From positions 1-64,000 of the forward strand of contig CAJTNC010000009.1 of assembly GCA_910577955.1 (NCBI GenBank): a stretch of DNA of 64,000 nucleotides, read 5' to 3'. The position numbers and the translations under genes are program-made. A model generated the notes under the pieces. It was not told the DNA's origin. It made no database searches and worked only from the letters and a program-made list of their open reading frames with translations. Positions 1 to 7,945 of this stretch are shown here, in pieces; within the stretch, counting starts at the first letter, position 1, and each line of letters opens with the position of its first letter. This stretch comes from an uncultured Lachnospiraceae bacterium. GTDB taxonomy: Bacteria > Bacillota > Clostridia > Lachnospirales > Lachnospiraceae.

Positions 1-103
1 CGAATGTGATTTAGATAAAGCAGAAATCATAGAAGTTCCCAGATATGTTGTATCTTCATACTACTACAAATGGTCAAAAATTGCAACAACCATATTTAAG
101 GCT

Positions 104-133
104 ATCAAAAGGCAGGAAAATTCTTCCCTGCCT
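104..133 (-). terminator. Terminator of the NlpC/P60 gene
   Basis: On the minus strand a GGCAGG/CCTGCC stem with a 10-base loop is followed by TTTTGAT, about 25 bases after the stop codon of the NlpC/P60 gene. This fits an intrinsic terminator, although the T tract is short. The remainder of bases 1-160 holds no gene I can support. Confidence 0.65.
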
Positions 134-160
134 CATTTCATCATATCTATTGAAAATAAC

Positions 161-1393
161 CTATATCACCCTCCGCACCGCCAGTATCGGCCTGTACTGT
201 GCGTTGCTGACCTTAATTCCGGTTCTCACACTGCTGGCGTGGACGATCATGCCGCCGCCGATATACATACCCACATGCCCCTCGTAGCAGATGATATCGC
301 CGGGCTGCGCCTCCGCATAGGACACTCCCACTCCGGCTCCCCGAAGCTGCCATGAAGTTCTGGGCACCCTGTAACCGTAATCCGCATATAATCGGAAGAT
401 AAAGCCGGAACAGTCCGCACCGTTTGTCAGGCTTGTGCCGCCGGACACATAAGGATTTCCGATAAACTGGCAGGCGTAGTTTGCGATGGATTTTCCCCCG
501 CTGCTGCCGCCTGACTGAGCTACAATAGCCTGCGCCGCCGCAATCGTGTTTGCCGCATTGGGATTCGGCGTACTGTTCGTCTTTGTCCCGCCGCCGTTCT
601 GCTCCGCTAACCGTTTGCGCTCCTCCTCTTTTATCTGCTCTATCTTTTTGGTATCTGCCGCGATCTGTTTCTTGTACTCCGCTGCCCTCTTCTTTGCCTC
701 CGCGATCTCAGCGTCATAGTTGGCGCTCACCGCTTTCTTTTGTGCCAGAATACCGTTGAGATAACTTTGCTGTTCCGCCAGAGAAGCCTTATCGGCCTCC
801 AAAACTTTCCTCTCCTCCAGAAGCGTCTCCCTGTCAGCCTCCAGCTTCGCTTTCAGATCCTCCACCTGTTTCTTGATCTGCTGGTATTCCTCCAGCATGC
901 GCTCATCATAAGCCGAGACTTCCGCTATGAACTCCACCCGGTTTAACAGTTCGCTGAAGCTGCCGCTGGAGAGCAGCATTTCCACATAAGAACTTTCCCC
1001 CTGCTCGTAGGTAAAACGGATGCGTTCCTTCATCGCCTCGTACTGACGGCGCTCCTCCGCTTCCGCAGCCTGATACTCTTCCTCGGCCACCGCGATCTCG
1101 GCTTCCTTGTCTGCGATCTTCGCTTCCTGCTCCGCGATCTCATCTTCCAGCACACCGATCTCGGTATACAGGTTCACAAGTTCCGCCTCCGTATCGCTGA
1201 TCTCTTCCTCGATCAAATCCTGTTCATCCTGCAATCCGGAAATCGCCTCGTTCTCATTATTCAGATATCCCTGACTCTCCTCTATCTGCTTCTGCAGCTC
1301 CTCAATGGTAACTGCCTGTGCGCTCCGGCTGCTTTCCACAAACAACAGCACGCACAACAGCAGACACAGCACGCTCCTGATTTTTTTCTTCAT
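161..1393 (-). CDS. Secreted coiled-coil NlpC/P60 peptidoglycan hydrolase
   Basis: This 410-residue protein is predicted to cut peptide stems of peptidoglycan outside the membrane. It has a signal peptide (about residues 1-27), a long Glu/Lys/Ala-rich coiled coil (about 30-260) containing a CwlO/PcsB-like break near residues 132-160, a Gly/Asn/Ser linker (266-300) and a C-terminal NlpC/P60 domain. The catalytic Cys is C328 in GADCSGF, with H373 (GHVGMY) and H385 (VHAS) as the expected His residues. The domain order matches PcsB/CwlO-type division or elongation hydrolases whose coiled coil is controlled by FtsEX, but no ftsEX lies here. It is the last gene of an apparent operon after the FKBP lipoprotein gene and asnS, and it is followed by a terminator hairpin. 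Confidence 0.9.
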   Translation of the reverse strand: MKKKIRSVLCLLLCVLLFVESSRSAQAVTIEELQKQIEESQGYLNNENEAISGLQDEQDLIEEEISDTEAELVNLYTEIGVLEDEIAEQEAKIADKEAEIAVAEEEYQAAEAEERRQYEAMKERIRFTYEQGESSYVEMLLSSGSFSELLNRVEFIAEVSAYDERMLEEYQQIKKQVEDLKAKLEADRETLLEERKVLEADKASLAEQQSYLNGILAQKKAVSANYDAEIAEAKKRAAEYKKQIAADTKKIEQIKEEERKRLAEQNGGGTKTNSTPNPNAANTIAAAQAIVAQSGGSSGGKSIANYACQFIGNPYVSGGTSLTNGADCSGFIFRLYADYGYRVPRTSWQLRGAGVGVSYAEAQPGDIICYEGHVGMYIGGGMIVHASSVRTGIKVSNAQYRPILAVRRVI

Positions 1394-1421
1394 TCTTTTT
1401 CCCGTCTTTATATTTCATTCC

Positions 1422-2813
1422 TTACAGTTCGCAGTTATTCACCGTTCTCGGGAACGGCAGCACATCGCGGATATTTGACATACCTGTCAGATACATAACG
1501 CAGCGCTCAAATCCCAGCCCGAATCCCGCATGACGCACAGACCCGAAACGGCGCAGATCCAAATAAAAATCGTAATCCTCTTTGTTCAGCCCCATCTCTT
1601 CCATCCGTCTTTCCAACGTTTCCAGATCGTCTTCCCTCTGGGATCCGCCGATGATCTCTCCGATTCCCGGCACAAGACAGTCCATAGCCGCCACGGTCTT
1701 TCCATCCTCATTCAGTTTCATATAAAAAGCCTTGATCTCCTTCGGATAATCTGTCACAAAGACAGGGCGCTTAAATTCTTTTTCGGTCAGATAGCGCTCG
1801 TGTTCCGTCTGCAGATCACACCCCCATGAAACTTTATAATCGAACTCATCGTTGTGTTTCTCCAAAATAGCGATCGCCTCTGTGTAGGTCACATGGGCAA
1901 AATCAGACTCCGCCACATGGTTGAGCCTCTCGATCAGTCCCTTGTCCACAAAGCTGTTAAAGAAATTCATCTCTTCAGGCGCATGTTCTAACACATAGCG
2001 GATCACGTATTTGATCATGGACTCCGCAAGGATCATGTCGTCCTTTAAATCCGCGAAAGCGATCTCCGGCTCGATCATCCAAAACTCCGCCGCATGTCTC
2101 GTGGTATTAGAGTTCTCAGCGCGGAACGTAGGCCCGAAAGTGTATACATTCTTAAAGGCAAAGGCGTAAGTCTCCACATTGAGCTGCCCTGAAACAGTAA
2201 GATTCGCCGCTTTTCCGAAAAAGTCTTTATCGTAATCAATACTGCCGTCCTCTTTTCTCGGCACATTGTCCATATCCAACGTCGTGACCTGAAACATCTC
2301 CCCGGCCCCCTCACAGTCCGAACCGGTTATGATCGGCGTATGCACATAGACAAAGCCCCTCTCCATAAAAAAGGTATGGATCGCGTATGCGATCAGGGAG
2401 CGCACTCTGAACACCGCCTGAAAGGTGTTGGTTCTTGCCCGCAGATGAGGGATCGTCCTCAAAAACTCAAAACTGTGGCGTTTTTTCTGAAGCGGGTATT
2501 CCGGCGCGGACATTCCCTCCACCGTCACCTCATCCGCCTGTATTTCAAACGGTTGTTTCGCCTCGGGCGTCTCCACCAAAGTTCCCCTTACAACAACAGC
2601 CGCCCCTACATTGAGCTTGCTTATCTGTTCAAAATTATCCAGCTTGTCGCTGTATACGATCTGCAGAGGTTCAAAAAAAGTCCCGTCGTTGATCACCAGA
2701 AATCCGAAGGTTTTGGAATCTCTGATGTTTCTGATCCAGCCTCCCACTGTGACTGTTTTTCCTGTATAAGCCGCCTTATCTCTGTATAATTGCCGAATGT
2801 CGATCAAGTCCAT
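1422..2813 (-). CDS. asnS: Asparaginyl-tRNA synthetase
   Basis: This class II aminoacyl-tRNA synthetase charges tRNA-Asn. A roughly 110-residue OB-fold anticodon-binding domain begins with TVTVGGWIRNIRDS. Class II motif 2 is FRAENSNTTRHAAEFWMIEPE-like (FRAE...RHAAEFW), and motif 3 is GFGLGFERC near the C terminus. The length of 463 residues is normal for AsnRS, and the AsnRS-type HAAEFWM context separates it from AspRS. I chose the ATG at 2813 because GAGG lies nine bases upstream; an in-frame GTG five codons earlier is not needed. It lies only about 20 bases from the FKBP lipoprotein gene upstream and 28 from the NlpC gene downstream, so the three are probably cotranscribed. Confidence 0.95.
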   Translation of the reverse strand: MDLIDIRQLYRDKAAYTGKTVTVGGWIRNIRDSKTFGFLVINDGTFFEPLQIVYSDKLDNFEQISKLNVGAAVVVRGTLVETPEAKQPFEIQADEVTVEGMSAPEYPLQKKRHSFEFLRTIPHLRARTNTFQAVFRVRSLIAYAIHTFFMERGFVYVHTPIITGSDCEGAGEMFQVTTLDMDNVPRKEDGSIDYDKDFFGKAANLTVSGQLNVETYAFAFKNVYTFGPTFRAENSNTTRHAAEFWMIEPEIAFADLKDDMILAESMIKYVIRYVLEHAPEEMNFFNSFVDKGLIERLNHVAESDFAHVTYTEAIAILEKHNDEFDYKVSWGCDLQTEHERYLTEKEFKRPVFVTDYPKEIKAFYMKLNEDGKTVAAMDCLVPGIGEIIGGSQREDDLETLERRMEEMGLNKEDYDFYLDLRRFGSVRHAGFGLGFERCVMYLTGMSNIRDVLPFPRTVNNCEL

Positions 2814-2836
2814 TGTATCATACCTCACTTTCCATA

Positions 2837-3865
2837 TTATTCCCTATAGATATCTTTCAATATATCATACACTTTTTCATACAAAAGATTTACCTGCACT
2901 ATTTCCCTGCTCAAATTTTCATCCGAGCCTCCTGCTGCCGTATAATCCGCCATCACCGCGTCGATCTCCTCTTCTGACACGGATACCCCTTCCGCTTTGG
3001 CAATGGCCTGAACGGCAAGTCCCTCTTTTGCGCAGCGCAGTGCGATGGCATCCATCTCATTATCTATGCTCTCCGCCGGCACCTGATATGCGGACGTCAT
3101 ATATTCTTCAAAAGTTATCCCCACTGCAGCCGCAGCGTTTTCAAACTCGGTCTGCAGATTTTCCCTGTAATCCTTCACTAAAGACACCGGCACCTCTTCA
3201 TAAGTGCAGCCTGCAATCAGACTTGTTGCAATATAATTCTCCAATTCTCTGTCATACTGCTCCTGAGTCCTTTCCTTCAGCATTTTCTCGGCATCCTCCC
3301 GGTAGAGCGCCGCACTCTGGTATCCGCCGTCCACAAGGTTCACATTTTCATCCGTCAGCTCCGACAGAATATAGTTGATCGTCACCGCAAAAACACAATC
3401 TTTTCCCGCCACTTCCGCACTCTTGTAATCGTCCGCAAACCGCAGATCAAGTTCCTTCGTCTCTCCCACACTTGCGCCGATCAGTCCCTCCTCAAAACCT
3501 TCGATAAAGGAACCTGACCCAATCTCTAAAAGCTGTCCCTGCGCCGTGCCGCCCTGAAAAGCTGTGCCGTCGATCGTCCCCGCGTAATCGATATTCACCA
3601 CATCGCCGTTCTCGACGGTCCCTGTCAGCTCATGCAGTTCACTCACCTCGTTGATCTTGTAACTCAGATAAGTCTTTACGTACTGTTCGGTCACCTCCAC
3701 CTTTCGGGGTCTCACCACCTCCAGATTCTTATAGTCAGGGATCGTCACGTACTTTTCCACTTCCGTATCTTTTAAATCCGCGATCGTTACGTTGCTTTTT
3801 CCGCAGCCGGTGAGCATACCGACGGCAGCAAGCAGCGCAAGGGCCGCTTTCCATCTCTTATTCAT
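2837..3865 (-). CDS. FKBP/trigger-factor-like lipoprotein (secreted peptidyl-prolyl isomerase)
   Basis: The 342-residue protein starts with a lipoprotein signal peptide ending in LTGC (lipid Cys at residue 21). It then carries an FKBP-type isomerase domain (about residues 85-165, beginning GDVVNIDYAGTIDG and containing IEGFEEGLIG) and a trigger-factor-like helical C-terminal part. It lacks the ribosome-binding N-terminal domain of cytosolic Tig. It is therefore inferred to be an extracytoplasmic foldase at the outer face of the membrane, a role otherwise filled by PrsA. The start is supported by GGAAAGGAAG nine bases upstream. It is the first gene of the set with asnS and the NlpC hydrolase. 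The family name is secure; the client proteins are unknown. Confidence 0.85.
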   Translation of the reverse strand: MNKRWKAALALLAAVGMLTGCGKSNVTIADLKDTEVEKYVTIPDYKNLEVVRPRKVEVTEQYVKTYLSYKINEVSELHELTGTVENGDVVNIDYAGTIDGTAFQGGTAQGQLLEIGSGSFIEGFEEGLIGASVGETKELDLRFADDYKSAEVAGKDCVFAVTINYILSELTDENVNLVDGGYQSAALYREDAEKMLKERTQEQYDRELENYIATSLIAGCTYEEVPVSLVKDYRENLQTEFENAAAAVGITFEEYMTSAYQVPAESIDNEMDAIALRCAKEGLAVQAIAKAEGVSVSEEEIDAVMADYTAAGGSDENLSREIVQVNLLYEKVYDILKDIYRE

Positions 3866-3940
3866 AAATAAATTCTTCCTTTCCGCGCAGCGCCTGTTCC
3901 AAAACCACGGATTCTAACGCTGCCCACTATCCTCCCGTAC

Positions 3941-3969
3941 ATTTTACCACAACTCGTCCATACTTAAAA
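3941..3969 (-). promoter_or_regulatory. Possible promoter of the FKBP lipoprotein-asnS operon
   Basis: Minus-strand TAAAAT (3946-3941) lies 17 bases after TTTTAA (3969-3964), which is only a weak -35 match. It is placed about 75 bases upstream of the lipoprotein start. Confidence 0.35.
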
Positions 3970-3987
3970 GCATTTCCTGAAATTCTC

Positions 3988-4026
3988 TTTCCGGCTGTTG
4001 CAATAGCCGGAAATAAATGCTAAAAT
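3988..4026 (+). promoter_or_regulatory. Promoter with an inverted repeat over the -35 box
   Basis: TTGCAA (3998-4003), 17 bases and TAAAAT (4021-4026) form a sigma-A-type promoter for the gene at 4070. A 9-bp perfect inverted repeat, TTTCCGGCT/AGCCGGAAA (3988-3996 and 4005-4013), places the -35 box in its 8-base loop, so it is positioned like a repressor operator. Confidence 0.6.
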
Positions 4027-4069
4027 ATCTTTATTGCGTACAAAAGAATACGCACAAGGAGGAGATTTC

Positions 4070-4546
4070 ATGAATACAGGAACCATTGTACTGATCGTCA
4101 TACTCGTCATTCTGGTTGCGGTTCTCATCGGCCTTTATTTTCTCGGAAAAAAAGCCCAGAAAAAACAGGAAGAACAACAGCAGCAGATTGAAGCATACAA
4201 GCAGAATGTGAGCATGCTTATCATAGATAAGAAACGTATGCGCCTGAAAGAAGCCGGTCTGCCTCAGGCAGTCATCGACCAGACCCCTAAGCTGATGCGC
4301 CGCTCGAAACTCCCCATTGTAAAGGCAAAAGTCGGCCCTCAGATCGTCACTCTTGTGGCTGACGAAAAGATATTTGACGATATTCCGGTGAAAAAAGAGG
4401 TGAAAGCTGTTGTCAGCGGCATCTACATCACCTCCGTAAGGGGGATGCACGGAAAAACCGTTGTACAGAACACAAAAAAGAAGAGCAAATTCAAACAGCT
4501 TCTTGAGAAAGCGCAGGAGAAGGCCGGCGCCGGTCAGGTAAAATAA
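4070..4546 (+). CDS. Conserved single-pass membrane protein of unknown function
   Basis: I do not recognise a named family. The 158-residue product has one N-terminal transmembrane helix (about residues 4-24, nearly all I, L, V, G), a Lys/Gln-rich coiled stretch (28-45), then a soluble domain of about 80 residues and a Lys-rich C terminus. The topology is most simply N-out or N-anchored with a cytoplasmic domain. The start at 4070 is chosen over the upstream ATG at 4034 because AAGGAGG lies directly before it, and that choice puts the hydrophobic helix at the very N terminus. It is the only plus-strand gene in the first 12.8 kb, is divergent from the FKBP lipoprotein gene and has its own promoter. 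Confidence 0.8.
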   Translation: MNTGTIVLIVILVILVAVLIGLYFLGKKAQKKQEEQQQQIEAYKQNVSMLIIDKKRMRLKEAGLPQAVIDQTPKLMRRSKLPIVKAKVGPQIVTLVADEKIFDDIPVKKEVKAVVSGIYITSVRGMHGKTVVQNTKKKSKFKQLLEKAQEKAGAGQVK

Positions 4547-4563
4547 CAGATCCTGTCATAATA

Positions 4564-5022
4564 TTACAGTATTTCTATTTCCAGTCTGCAGTCCGCTTGT
4601 TTTTCCCCTTGTATGAGGAGGGTGTAAAGAAGCTGCAGGCTGGTTTTTTTCTGCTCTTTTTTCAGTGTGATCCTTTTTGTATCCGCGCCGATCTGCAGCA
4701 TCCCGCAAGGTGTCCCGTACTCAGACACTTCCCGCTTTCCCTGCTCAAAGGTCATTTTCCATGAAACCGCCCCGGACTTTTTCAAACTCACTCTAAGGGG
4801 CTCCTCCTCGATCTTCAACAGGTTTTTTACGGTCATTTCAGGCATGGAAGCCGTATTTTCCTGCAGTTCCTCCACAATTTCTTCATAAAGCACATAGAGG
4901 GCTCTCTCCTTCTCAGAAAGCCGCCCTCTGCTTTTCGTCTCAAATATCTGTGTCTCTCCGTCTATGCCCCTTTGTTCCGACGTCACACAAACCGTACATT
5001 CCCTGCTGTTTTCTTTTATCAT
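4564..5022 (-). CDS. DUF1934 family protein (YwiB-like)
   Basis: The 152-residue protein matches by eye the DUF1934 small beta-barrel family (B. subtilis YwiB type): SEQRGIDGETQIFETKSRG at the start, a central GAVSWKMTFEQGKRE strand region, and a YTLLIQGEKQADCRLEIEI end. The family has a lipocalin-like fold and no established function. It follows murI with a 4-base gap and its ribosome-binding site (GAGGAAT) lies inside the murI 3' end, which suggests translational coupling. It is the last gene of the ispE-gntR-91aa-murI operon. The adjoining plus-strand gene at 4070-4546 converges on it with only 17 bases between the stops and no convincing terminator. Confidence 0.75.
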   Translation of the reverse strand: MIKENSRECTVCVTSEQRGIDGETQIFETKSRGRLSEKERALYVLYEEIVEELQENTASMPEMTVKNLLKIEEEPLRVSLKKSGAVSWKMTFEQGKREVSEYGTPCGMLQIGADTKRITLKKEQKKTSLQLLYTLLIQGEKQADCRLEIEIL

Positions 5023-5026
5023 AAGC

Positions 5027-5851
5027 TTAATATTCCTCGATATGAATAACTTTTGCAGACAGGATTCCGTACTTCAGAATGGAATTGGCAAAAATCTGAA
5101 AACGCTCCGCCGCATCGCTGACAAAAAAGCGGTGCATATTCGTACCAAGCCCCGGCGCCTTTTCATTCAGGATGTCGTGATCCTCCAGCAGTGTTTTTAA
5201 CTCTCTTGCGGTCTCATAGGCAGGATTCACCAGCCGAACGCCGTCCCCCACGATCCGCTGTATCGTCTTGCGGATCATCGGATAATGGGTGCAGCCAAGT
5301 ATCAACGTATCGATCCCGACGTCGATGAGATCCGTCAGATAGCGTCTGGCGATCTCCTCCGTCACCGGATCTTCCCACAATCCTTCTTCCACAAGGTTAA
5401 CAAACAACGGACACTCTTTTCCGATCACTTCCATATCCGGATTGAGCTGCCTTATATATGTAGTGTATGTCTCGCTGCCGATGGTTCCTCTGGTACCGAT
5501 AACGCCTATCCTGCCGTTGCCTGTAGCCTCCACCGCCATCTTTGCCCCGGGCTTCACTACACCGATCACAGGTACGTCCGCCGCAGCCTCTATCTCTTCC
5601 AATGCGTAGGCGCTTGCCGTATTACATGCCACTACAATAGCCTTGACCTGCTGGGTCTTTAAAAAACGGACAATCTGAAGCGCATATTTCGTGACGGTTT
5701 CTTTTGTTTTGTTTCCGTAAGGCACTCTCGCCGTATCGCCAAAATAGATCACCTTTTCGTTCGGGATCTGATACATGATTTCCTTTGCCACCGTCAGTCC
5801 GCCTACGCCGGAGTCAAACACGCCCACCGGCGCTTCCTTCTTATTGTCCAT
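5027..5851 (-). CDS. murI: Glutamate racemase
   Basis: This enzyme converts L-Glu to D-Glu for peptidoglycan. The 274-residue sequence has the cofactor-independent racemase motifs: VFDSGVGGLTV at the N terminus, the first catalytic Cys in VVACNTASA and the second in LGCTHYP. The length is standard. It sits between a small membrane protein gene and the DUF1934 gene, in the same operon as ispE, so a precursor-supply enzyme for the wall is cotranscribed with one for isoprenoids, which provide the undecaprenyl carrier lipid. Confidence 0.95.
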   Translation of the reverse strand: MDNKKEAPVGVFDSGVGGLTVAKEIMYQIPNEKVIYFGDTARVPYGNKTKETVTKYALQIVRFLKTQQVKAIVVACNTASAYALEEIEAAADVPVIGVVKPGAKMAVEATGNGRIGVIGTRGTIGSETYTTYIRQLNPDMEVIGKECPLFVNLVEEGLWEDPVTEEIARRYLTDLIDVGIDTLILGCTHYPMIRKTIQRIVGDGVRLVNPAYETARELKTLLEDHDILNEKAPGLGTNMHRFFVSDAAERFQIFANSILKYGILSAKVIHIEEY

Positions 5852-5877
5852 TGTTCCGATAGTTCCTTTCTCTCACT

Positions 5878-6153
5878 TCATCTTTCTGCCCATTCCAGAA
5901 TACTGATCTTTACTTCAATCTGTTCCTGTTTCGCCGTGCCGATCCTGTAGTAGAGATTTTCCTCTTCTCTCTCTTCCTCTGTCACTTCCTGCCCGTCCGC
6001 CCAAAACAGTTTCACACAATCGTCCGTAAAAAGATATTGGGGAAATGCAACGCCCCAAAAACCAAGCGCAAGCAGCATCCCCACAAAAGACATCCCGATA
6101 AGTATCCGCTCCCGTTTCAGTGTCTCCCAAAAATCCTGCCATTCTTTTATCAT
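5878..6153 (-). CDS. Small single-pass membrane protein, unknown function
   Basis: No family is recognised. The 91-residue product has a short basic cytoplasmic start (MIKEWQDFWETLKRER), one transmembrane helix (about residues 17-38), and a roughly 50-residue acidic extracellular tail containing a run of Glu. AGGAG lies upstream of the ATG at a good distance, and the gene fits tightly between gntR and murI in the same direction. A real gene is therefore likely even though nothing identifies its role. Confidence 0.65.
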   Translation of the reverse strand: MIKEWQDFWETLKRERILIGMSFVGMLLALGFWGVAFPQYLFTDDCVKLFWADGQEVTEEEREEENLYYRIGTAKQEQIEVKISILEWAER

Positions 6154-6244
6154 ATCAGCCTGCTCCTTTTTCTCTTTTTCAGGAGTATGGCCGTTTCTTT
6201 CCCAGCTTAATCATTTTAAGCAGTTTTAATCTCTTATAAGAAGT

Positions 6245-6925
6245 TTAATCCATTCCGGCGCGCAGTTGGTGAAGGATCGCTTTTTCCTGATGGTCGATAT
6301 GTTCTCCGGCAAGCCTCGATGCCGCCTCCCTATCGCCATTCGCAATGCTCTCACAGAGCGCCCGGTGCTCTTTTGCAAGAGTTTCGTACTGACTGTCGTC
6401 CTTCAGATATTTCACACGGTAACGGTACATCTGCTCTGCAAGATTCTCGAGCATCTGGCGCAGCGTCACATTTCCTGTAGCTTCTATAATAATGTTATGC
6501 AGCGCCACATCTTTCTGTGCGATTTCCCGCAGATCTCCGCTTTTCGCCGCCTCCTCAAACTCCGCGCAGGCATTTTTTAACTCCTCTTTTCTTTCCTCGT
6601 CGATTCTCCCGCAGGCAAGTTCCGCGCTGAGCATATCAAGCACTCTCCGCACTTCCAGCACATCTTTCAGGTTCTTCTCATTGATCTGTGCGACGATAGC
6701 CCCCCGCCTCGGCGCCATAATCACAAGCCCCTCCAGTTCCAGTTTCCGGATGGCCTCCCTGATCGGCGTGCGGCTCACACCCAGCTTGTCCGCCAGACGA
6801 ATTTCCGGCAGTCTTTCTCCGGCTTTTAATTCCTCCAGCAGAATTGCCCGGCGCAGCTTCTTAAAAACCACATCCCGAAGCGGCAGAAACTCTTCCGCTT
6901 TCGCTCCCATCTCCTGATATGACAT
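6245..6925 (-). CDS. GntR-family regulator, FadR/FCD subgroup
   Basis: The 226-residue protein has an N-terminal winged helix of GntR type (LKAGERLPEIRLADKLGVSRTPIREAIRKLELEGLV, about residues 33-68) and a C-terminal all-helical FCD ligand-binding domain with a D..H..H set (DVALHNIIIEATGN and a later His) typical of metal-containing FCD domains. Ligands of this subgroup are small organic acids, but nothing here points to a specific one. It is encoded between ispE and the small membrane protein, 30 bases after ispE. A local regulator inside an ispE-murI operon is unusual and may act elsewhere. Confidence 0.88.
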   Translation of the reverse strand: MSYQEMGAKAEEFLPLRDVVFKKLRRAILLEELKAGERLPEIRLADKLGVSRTPIREAIRKLELEGLVIMAPRRGAIVAQINEKNLKDVLEVRRVLDMLSAELACGRIDEERKEELKNACAEFEEAAKSGDLREIAQKDVALHNIIIEATGNVTLRQMLENLAEQMYRYRVKYLKDDSQYETLAKEHRALCESIANGDREAASRLAGEHIDHQEKAILHQLRAGMD

Positions 6926-6955
6926 TCTGTTGTCCTCTCTTTGCCCACACTTCTG

Positions 6956-7822
6956 TTATGCATGAAATCCCGAAAAAAATACTTCCGCATCCGGATTTTC
7001 CTTCCGTACGCGCTCCATCGCCCTCTCCGCGTCTTCCCTTTCCCTGAATATCCCAAACACGGTAGGACCGCTGCCGCTCATGAGAGCCTGCAAAGCTCCC
7101 TCCTCTTTCATCGATTCCTCGATCTTCCCGATCACCGGATATTCTTTTCCGGTCACGCTCTCCAACACATTTTCCAGTTTCCCGCAAAGCCTCTCCAGAT
7201 CTCCGGTTTCTATACTCTGCACTATACCGTCTATATCCGGGTGACGTTTCAATTCATCCAGCCGCAAACTTTCGTACACATATTTTGTGGAGACGTTGAT
7301 ATTCGGTTTCGCCAAAAGCAAAGTACAAGCCGGCGGCTTCGGAAGCGCCGTCAGCACCTCGCCGATCCCCTCGGAGAGCGCGCAGCCTCCCATCAGGCAG
7401 TAAGGCACATCCGCACCCAGTTTTACACCTATCTTTTGCAGTTCCTCAAAGGACGCACCAAGCCCGAACAGCTCGTTCATTCCCTTCAATACCGCCGCGC
7501 AGTCCGCAGAACCGCCTGCCATGCCGGCCGCCACAGGAATACGCTTTTCCAGCATGATCTCCACACCGCTAGGCAGGGAAAACTGCTCTTTCATCAAACT
7601 TGCCGCTTTGTAAGCAAGATTCCTCTCATCGCAGGGCAGTCCGGGTTTATCTGTTTTCAGCACGATCCTATCCTCCGACAACCGCCGCATTGTCACCGTA
7701 TCTGCCAGCTCCACCGACTGCATGATCATTCTCACCTGATGATAACCGTTCTCCAGCCGGCGCACCACATCAAGTCCCAGATTGATCTTCCCATAAGCTT
7801 TTAAAATCAGTTTCCGATTCAT
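6956..7822 (-). CDS. ispE: 4-diphosphocytidyl-2-C-methyl-D-erythritol kinase
   Basis: This kinase catalyses the ATP-dependent 2-phosphorylation step of the non-mevalonate (MEP) isoprenoid pathway. The 288-residue sequence is a GHMP kinase: AYGKINLGLDVV at the N terminus, the glycine-rich ATP motif PVAAGMAGGSADCAA in the middle, and the C-terminal LMSGSGPTVFGIF loop. It is the first gene of a five-gene minus-strand operon and has a good promoter 37-65 bases upstream. Confidence 0.95.
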   Translation of the reverse strand: MNRKLILKAYGKINLGLDVVRRLENGYHQVRMIMQSVELADTVTMRRLSEDRIVLKTDKPGLPCDERNLAYKAASLMKEQFSLPSGVEIMLEKRIPVAAGMAGGSADCAAVLKGMNELFGLGASFEELQKIGVKLGADVPYCLMGGCALSEGIGEVLTALPKPPACTLLLAKPNINVSTKYVYESLRLDELKRHPDIDGIVQSIETGDLERLCGKLENVLESVTGKEYPVIGKIEESMKEEGALQALMSGSGPTVFGIFREREDAERAMERVRKENPDAEVFFSGFHA

Positions 7823-7858
7823 ATCTTACGTTCCTGTATCTTTCAAAGATTGTACTTT

Positions 7859-7887
7859 ATTATATACAATTTGAGCCCCAGCGTCAA
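7859..7887 (-). promoter_or_regulatory. Promoter of the ispE operon
   Basis: On the minus strand TTGACG (7887-7882), a 17-base spacer and TATAAT (7864-7859) form a near-consensus sigma-A promoter ending 37 bases before ispE. Confidence 0.8.
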
Positions 7888-7909
7888 CTTTTCTCAAGCC
7901 GCTTTCCTG

Positions 7910-7939
7910 AAAAATCCGGCGCACCGCAGACGGCGCGCC
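7910..7939 (-). terminator. Terminator of the SPOCS-LysM gene
   Basis: On the minus strand GGCGCGCC and GGTGCGCC pair (8 bp, one G-U) around a GTCTGC loop and are followed by GGATTTTTC. The site lies directly after the stop codon at 7946. Confidence 0.75.
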
Positions 7940-7945
7940 CTTTCT

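Noticed and set aside
2..353. Open plus-strand frame from the left edge, with a protein-like first 35 residues
   Set aside because: It runs through the terminator hairpin and antisense into the NlpC/P60 gene, and has no start within the window; chance openness is more likely, though the first 110 bases could be a gene end I cannot judge.
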